Shown one piece after another: positions 6,569 to 9,975 of a stretch of DNA of 9,975 nt (its first letter is position 1; the number at the start of each line of letters is the position of its first letter). The notes beneath the pieces were generated by a model. That model saw only the letters and a program-made list of their open reading frames with translations, had not been told where the DNA came from and did not search any database. This DNA is from Pseudomonadota bacterium. GTDB taxonomy: Bacteria > Pseudomonadota > Gammaproteobacteria > Acidithiobacillales > Acidithiobacillaceae. Both the position numbers and the translations under genes were made by a program. The stretch spans positions 1 through 9,975 of the forward strand of contig JAKAVW010000089.1 of NCBI GenBank assembly GCA_021827445.1, given 5' to 3'.

Positions 6569-7225
6569 ATGAATGGCGAAATAGACCACCGCAGTACCCG
6601 CCGTGACTTTATGCACAGCGAGTTACATCGTCGGGATCTGAATCCTGATCCCTTCCGCCAGTTCGCCGACTGGCTGGCGGCAGCGACGACAGATGGCAAC
6701 TTTGATGCGACGGGCATGGCGTTGGCAACAACGGATGCAGAGGGGCGCCCCGACGTGCGTATCGTCCTTCTCAAACATTTTGATGAGCGCGGTCTGTGCT
6801 GGTACACCGATCAGCGCAGCCCGAAGGGACAGGAACTGGCGGCGAACCCGCGAGCGGCCGTCGTTTTTTACTGGCCGGAAAATGATCGGCAGGTACGGGT
6901 AGACGGCCCCGTCGAGAAACTCAGCGATACCGAGGCAGAGGCCTATTTTCAGCAACGTCCCGACGGCAGCCGCTTCGCCTCTGCTGCCTCCGAGCAGAGC
7001 CAGCCCATCGCCAATCGCGCGGCACTGGAGCAGCGGGTAACGGACTTACAGGCCCGTTATCCCGCCGGGGATGTCCCGCGCAACCCCGCCTGGGGCGGCT
7101 ACCGTCTGCAGCCGGAACACTTCGAGTTCTGGCAGGGACGCCCCAGTCGGCTGCATGATCGCTTCCGTTATAGCCGTTCGGCGGGCACCGGCGGGGTCTG
7201 GGCCATCCAGCGGCTGATGCCCTAG
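6569..7225 (+). CDS. pdxH: Pyridoxamine 5'-phosphate oxidase
   Basis: A 218-residue FMN-dependent oxidase that converts pyridoxine or pyridoxamine 5'-phosphate to pyridoxal 5'-phosphate (PLP) with O2, in the last step or salvage of vitamin B6 synthesis. Ligand residues match remembered E. coli positions with a constant offset of 3. FMN contacts: R64, K69, Q108, S134, W188, R198. PLP contacts: K69, Y126, R130, S134, R194, H196. Landmarks are RIVLLKHFDERG, QVRVDGPVEKLS, RPDGSRFASAASEQSQPI and the C-terminal FWQGRPSRLHDRFRY ending in WAIQRLMP. The ATG at 6569 has GGAGG 6 bases upstream. Third gene of the right-going operon, 28 bp after rpiA. It ends 14 bp before the converging small gene, at a GC-rich hairpin. 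Nothing appears truncated. Confidence 0.98.
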   Translation: MNGEIDHRSTRRDFMHSELHRRDLNPDPFRQFADWLAAATTDGNFDATGMALATTDAEGRPDVRIVLLKHFDERGLCWYTDQRSPKGQELAANPRAAVVFYWPENDRQVRVDGPVEKLSDTEAEAYFQQRPDGSRFASAASEQSQPIANRAALEQRVTDLQARYPAGDVPRNPAWGGYRLQPEHFEFWQGRPSRLHDRFRYSRSAGTGGVWAIQRLMP

Positions 7226-7228
7226 AGA

Positions 7229-7263
7229 GCGGCGCGGCGCTAAAACGTCTCCAGCCGCGCCGC
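7229..7263. terminator. GC-rich hairpin at the convergent pdxH / small-gene junction
   Basis: A perfect 10-bp, all G/C inverted repeat with arms 7229-7238 and 7254-7263 and a 15-base loop. It begins 3 bases after the pdxH stop and extends into the last codons of the opposing small gene. Being symmetrical, it could serve both strands. No T-run follows on either strand, so it is either a non-canonical terminator or a 3'-end stabiliser. Confidence 0.5.
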
Positions 7264-7554
7264 GTAATCCACCACGATCATCCGGTAGATATTCTCCCCC
7301 AGTTGCACATGGGCAGACTGCGGGGTACCGATACTTATAGTGTTACTCCCTGCCATACTCAATCCCGAAGGTCCGAAGTGCTCCTGCTCAATAAGGTCAT
7401 TGAGCAGGGCCGCCAACTCCTCGCGGGGCGCCGAAACGGTGTTGTCAATCAACCTGCACGGCTTACCCCGTTTAGTCATACCTTCAAGGATGACCGCATC
7501 TGAACGCAAGGGTGGCAAGCCATCCTCTTCTTCTATCGGTAAATCCTGAACCAT
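7240..7554 (-). CDS. Small conserved-looking protein of unknown function coupled to leuD
   Basis: A 104-residue product, acidic near the N-terminus (IEEEDGLPPL), then RSDAVILEGMTKRGKPCRLI, a Leu/Glu-rich helix-like stretch (REELAALLNDLIEQEHFG) and a Gly/Ser/Thr-rich part ending DYAARLETF. No signal peptide or membrane segment, so probably cytoplasmic. I do not recognise the family. The start at 7554 is chosen because AGGAG lies 9 bases upstream (7564-7568). An alternative ATG at 7575 overlaps the leuD stop as TAATG, which would give 111 residues by coupling but without a ribosome site; a TTG at 7593 is less likely. It follows leuD directly, a place where leuB is often found, and ends converging on pdxH. 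A link to leucine synthesis is possible but rests only on position. Confidence 0.7.
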   Translation of the reverse strand: MVQDLPIEEEDGLPPLRSDAVILEGMTKRGKPCRLIDNTVSAPREELAALLNDLIEQEHFGPSGLSMAGSNTISIGTPQSAHVQLGENIYRMIVVDYAARLETF

Positions 7555-7563
7555 AGCTTCTCG

Positions 7564-7568
7564 CTCCT
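7564..7568 (-). promoter_or_regulatory. Ribosome binding site deciding the start of the small gene after leuD
   Basis: AGGAG on the minus strand, 9 bases before the ATG at 7554. It lies downstream of the alternative ATG at 7575, so the two starts are mutually exclusive readings: coupled TAATG re-initiation at 7575 or de novo initiation at 7554. Confidence 0.5.
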
Positions 7569-7574
7569 GAGCCA

Positions 7575-8198
7575 TTAATCGCGAAATAACCAAGGTGCTG
7601 TTTGCCGTCGCTGTGTCTCGTAGGCACGGATAGCACCGTCCTGCTGCAGGGTGAGCTGGATATCATCCAGACCATGCATCAGTTTGTGCTTATGGCCTGC
7701 CCCCATGGGGAAGGCATACCGACTATCGCCCATAGTCTGCACTTCCTGCGCGGGCAGATCTATGCGCAAACGATAGCCGGGGTTCGCCATCACCTCATGG
7801 AAGAGATGATCCACCACATCCATGGATAGACACACCAGCAAGATGCCATTCTGTACACAATTATTGGCGAAAATATCCGCAAAGCCCGGGGCGATCACTG
7901 CCCGGAAACCATAATCCGCCAAGGCCCAGGGCGCATGCTCGCGGCTGGAGCCACAACCGAAGTTCTCCCGCGTCAGGAGAATCTGCGCACCCGCATAGGC
8001 GGGCTGATTGAGGACAAAATCCGGGTTATCCACCTGTTTTCCGTCCCGCTCCAGATAGCGCCAGGCATCAAAGAGGTGCTTGCCCAAGCCCTTGCGCTCA
8101 ATAGTCTTGAGGAACTGCTTGGGAATAATGGCATCCGTGTCCACATTGGGACGATCCAGCGGTGCAACCACCGCTTCTAATACGGTAAAGGCTTCCAT
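7575..8198 (-). CDS. leuD: 3-isopropylmalate dehydratase small subunit
   Basis: 207 residues (E. coli LeuD is 201). With LeuC it forms isopropylmalate isomerase, converting 2-isopropylmalate to 3-isopropylmalate in leucine synthesis in the cytoplasm. This is the swivelling aconitase-type domain that closes the active site. Motifs: NVDTDAIIPKQFLKTI (about 18-33), LGKHLFDAWRYL, then ENFGCGSSREHAPWAL and the ADIFANNCVQNGILLV block, all typical of LeuD. The start at 8198 gives the family N-terminus (MEAFTVLEAVVAPLD); GGAG lies about 10 bases upstream. A longer in-frame reading from 8276 adds 26 residues with no family likeness and is rejected. It lies 152 bp after leuC and its stop overlaps a possible start of the next gene (TAATG). 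Confidence 0.97.
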   Translation of the reverse strand: MEAFTVLEAVVAPLDRPNVDTDAIIPKQFLKTIERKGLGKHLFDAWRYLERDGKQVDNPDFVLNQPAYAGAQILLTRENFGCGSSREHAPWALADYGFRAVIAPGFADIFANNCVQNGILLVCLSMDVVDHLFHEVMANPGYRLRIDLPAQEVQTMGDSRYAFPMGAGHKHKLMHGLDDIQLTLQQDGAIRAYETQRRQTAPWLFRD

Positions 8199-8199
8199 T

Positions 8200-8376
8200 T
8201 CAACTTTTCTCCATCTGACGCTGAACGACATATTCAACGGCAGCACATTCGGCTGACCAGCCGCGCAGCGCCGCAAAAATACCGACCTCCACCATGCCCA
8301 GGCTGCACAAGCCCAAAGCGAGGCGCGGTAACCAGAACCGCGCGCACTTTTTAGTGCGCGGCCCAGTCACGCACAT
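8200..8376 (-). CDS. Possible small membrane peptide gene filling the leuC-leuD gap
   Basis: A 58-residue reading frame from an ATG at 8376, inside the end of leuC, to a TGA ending one base before the leuD start. The translation has a basic N-terminal part (PRTKKCAR), a hydrophobic stretch (LALGLCSLGMVEVGIFAAL) and a polar C-terminus (ECAAVEYVVQRQMEKS), as in a single-pass peptide. No clear ribosome site precedes the ATG, and the frame crosses the hairpin at the leuC stop. I do not recognise a family. It may be a coupled small gene between leuC and leuD or simply an open frame in a GC-rich leader. Evidence is weak, resting on the exact fit to the gap. Confidence 0.25.
   Translation of the reverse strand: MCVTGPRTKKCARFWLPRLALGLCSLGMVEVGIFAALRGWSAECAAVEYVVQRQMEKS
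8341..8360 (-). repeat. Perfect hairpin across the leuC stop codon
   Basis: Two 8-bp arms (8341-8348 and 8353-8360, CGCGCACT/AGTGCGCG) surround a 4-base loop, and the leuC TAA (8353-8351) sits at the loop edge. There is no T-run after it on the transcribed strand, so full intrinsic termination is unlikely. It could reduce readthrough, protect the leuC message or adjust the LeuC:LeuD ratio, which must be 1:1 in the enzyme; this is inference. Confidence 0.5.
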
Positions 8377-9766
8377 CCACAAAATGGCCGGCGATAGCTG
8401 CCGCTGCTGCCATCGCAGGGCTCACCAGATGGGTCCGGCCTCCGGCCCCCTGGCGTCCTTCAAAATTACGGTTGCTGGTACTCGCACAACGCTCTCCTGG
8501 CTCCAGGCGGTCGGCATTCATGGCCAGGCACATGGAGCAGCCCGGCTCCCGCCATTCAAAACCGGCATCCCGGAAGATGCGGTCCAGGCCTTCGGCCTCC
8601 GCCTGTGCCTTCACCAGGCCGGAACCTGGCACTACCAGTACCACCTTGACCGATACGGCCTTGTGATGGCCTCTGGCAATCGCCGCTGCCGCACGCAGAT
8701 CTTCAATGCGGGCATTGGTACAGGAACCGATAAACACCTTATCCAGCACTATGGAAGAGACGGGCGTGGTGGCCTTCAGGTCCATGTAGGCCAGCGCATC
8801 GCTCCAGCCCTTGCGCCGCACCGGATCTTTTTCCAGTGCCGGATCGGGGACCCTGGCTGAAATATCGACGACCATCTCCGGACTGGTCCCCCAGGTCACC
8901 TGCGGAGCAACGTCTGCCGCCTCCAGACGAATCTCCGCGTCGAACTGCGCACCAAGGTCGCTGTGGAGATCTCCCCAGACCGCAACCGCCTGATCCCAGA
9001 CCTTACCGACTGGGGCATAGGGACGGCCACGCAGGTAATCGATGGTAACAGCATCTACGCCCACCATGCCCGAGCGCGCACCCGCCTCAATGGCCATATT
9101 GCACAGGGTCATGCGGCCTTCCACGGACAGCGCCTGCACCGCAGGTCCGGCAAACTCGATAGCGTAGCCGGTGCCACCCGCCGTACCGATTCGTCCGATG
9201 ATCGCCAGCACCAGATCTTTCGCGGTCACCCCATTGCCCAGCCTGCCCGCCACCCAGATGCGCATGGATTTGGCTTTGCGCGCCCACAGGCACTGGGTCG
9301 CCAGCACATGCTCCACTTCGGTGGTGCCGATCCCGAAGGCCAGCGTTCCCAACGCCCCATGGGTCGCCGTGTGGGAGTCCCCACAGACCACCGTCATGCC
9401 CGGCAGGGTCAGACCCTGTTCCGGTGCAATGACGTGCACAATGCCCTGACGCTTATCGTGCATACCAAATTCTTCGATGCCAAACTCCGCACAGTTCTGG
9501 TCGAGGGTGTCCACCTGCAAGCGCGAGGTGGCATCGGCAATCCCTGCGGCGCGATCAGTGGTCGGCACGTTATGATCGACCGTCGCGATATTGGCATCAA
9601 TGCGCCACGTCTTGCGGCCCGCAGCCCGCAGCCCGGAAAAGGCCTGCGGGCTGGTCACTTCGTGCAACAACTGACGGTCGATATAGAGCAATACCCCGCC
9701 GTCCTGCTCCGTATGAACCACGTGGCTTTCCCATAATTTATCGTAGAGTGTTTTTGCAGACACCAC
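8351..9766 (-). CDS. leuC: 3-isopropylmalate dehydratase large subunit
   Basis: 471 residues (E. coli LeuC is 466). Large [4Fe-4S] subunit of isopropylmalate isomerase, of the aconitase family. Cluster ligands are C349 in FIGSCTNARIEDLRAA, and C410 and C413 in EPGCSMCLAMN. Other landmarks are ATVDHNVPTTDR (61-72), VVCGDSHTATHGALGTLAFG (127-146), GERCASTSNRNFEGRQG and LVSPAMAAAAAIAGHF. The start is GTG: GTG codons occur at 9766 and 9763, and GAGGAG at 9771-9776 is 4 bases from the first but 7 from the second, so 9763 (470 residues) may be the true start. The organism's separate LeuC and LeuD are the bacterial arrangement. Upstream, 46 bp away, an unidentified gene ends on the same strand, so leuC may be within a longer operon. 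Confidence 0.98.
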   Translation of the reverse strand: MVSAKTLYDKLWESHVVHTEQDGGVLLYIDRQLLHEVTSPQAFSGLRAAGRKTWRIDANIATVDHNVPTTDRAAGIADATSRLQVDTLDQNCAEFGIEEFGMHDKRQGIVHVIAPEQGLTLPGMTVVCGDSHTATHGALGTLAFGIGTTEVEHVLATQCLWARKAKSMRIWVAGRLGNGVTAKDLVLAIIGRIGTAGGTGYAIEFAGPAVQALSVEGRMTLCNMAIEAGARSGMVGVDAVTIDYLRGRPYAPVGKVWDQAVAVWGDLHSDLGAQFDAEIRLEAADVAPQVTWGTSPEMVVDISARVPDPALEKDPVRRKGWSDALAYMDLKATTPVSSIVLDKVFIGSCTNARIEDLRAAAAIARGHHKAVSVKVVLVVPGSGLVKAQAEAEGLDRIFRDAGFEWREPGCSMCLAMNADRLEPGERCASTSNRNFEGRQGAGGRTHLVSPAMAAAAAIAGHFVDVRDWAAH

Positions 9767-9812
9767 TTATCTCCTCAGAAAATTGTCGTTTCCGGTCCGC
9801 CGACGGAGCGCG

Positions 9813-9975
9813 TCAGGCAGGCGGGGGTACGGCCTCTATCCAGGCCGCATCTATGGCACAATCGTTGTTCGGCTGAATGGCAAAATAGTCCCGCACCTCG
9901 GTGGCGGCAACCGCGCAAAGACTGCGGATCGCGGCAACCCGCAACTCCGGAGTCCGCATACGCCCTATCCAGCTC
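9813..9975 (-). CDS. C-terminal end of an unidentified protein (partial)
   Basis: The last 53 residues of a reverse-strand gene that enters from the right edge and stops at TGA (9815-9813), 46 bp before leuC on the same strand. The visible part, containing RTPELRVAAIRSLCAVAATE, DYFAIQPNNDCAIDAAW and the ending VPPPA, has an Ala-rich amphipathic helix and looks like real coding sequence, but I cannot assign a family. The other reverse frame here is also open yet reads as Cys/Arg-rich shadow. The intergenic stretch to leuC holds only the leuC ribosome site. Confidence 0.55.
   Translation of the reverse strand, partial: SWIGRMRTPELRVAAIRSLCAVAATEVRDYFAIQPNNDCAIDAAWIEAVPPPA

Noticed and set aside
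8963..9736. A 257-codon plus-strand open frame opposite leuC
   Set aside because: Antisense to leuC in GC-rich DNA. The Arg/His/Gln-rich translation has no recognisable domain.

Overview
The window reads as a bacterial chromosome segment from a gammaproteobacterium or close relative. Gene content and sequence style resemble Acidithiobacillus (acidophilic sulfur/iron oxidisers), but this is inference from memory and the window itself does not prove it. Every recognisable gene is a housekeeping or respiratory gene. I see no phage, CRISPR, tRNA, rRNA or intact insertion sequence.

Left block (1-4582, minus strand): a bo3-type ubiquinol oxidase operon in the order cyoA-cyoB-cyoC-cyoD (cyoD runs off the left edge), preceded by a short HdeD/DUF308-like membrane protein gene. 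CyoB keeps the heme b, heme o3/CuB, D- and K-channel residues and the four quinol-site residues. CyoA lacks the CuA ligands. Together these show a quinol oxidase rather than a cytochrome c oxidase. The enzyme oxidises quinol, reduces O2 and pumps protons in the inner membrane.

Centre (4583-5138): a gene-free divergent region with a very AT-rich core (42 consecutive A/T bases at 4750-4791). Its right side ends at adjacent AT-only and GC-only palindromes, and a hairpin lies further right. It must contain the promoters for the left-going and right-going units.

Right-going operon (5139-7225, plus strand): a DJ-1/PfpI (Hsp31-like) protein, ribose-5-phosphate isomerase A (rpiA; 11-bp overlap with the gene before it) and pyridoxamine 5'-phosphate oxidase (pdxH). 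It ends against a left-going unit; the 14-bp convergent gap and the sequence beside it carry a strong GC-rich hairpin.

Right block (7240-9975, minus strand): an unidentified gene whose C-terminus alone is present, then leuC and leuD (isopropylmalate isomerase, leucine synthesis), then a small unrecognised protein gene coupled to leuD where leuB is commonly found. A perfect hairpin spans the leuC stop codon, and the leuC-leuD gap can encode a small membrane-like peptide. By sample hand counts the cyo block (about 47-55% GC) is less GC-rich than the leu block (up to about 72%), and the AT-rich region lies between the cyo operon and the rest.
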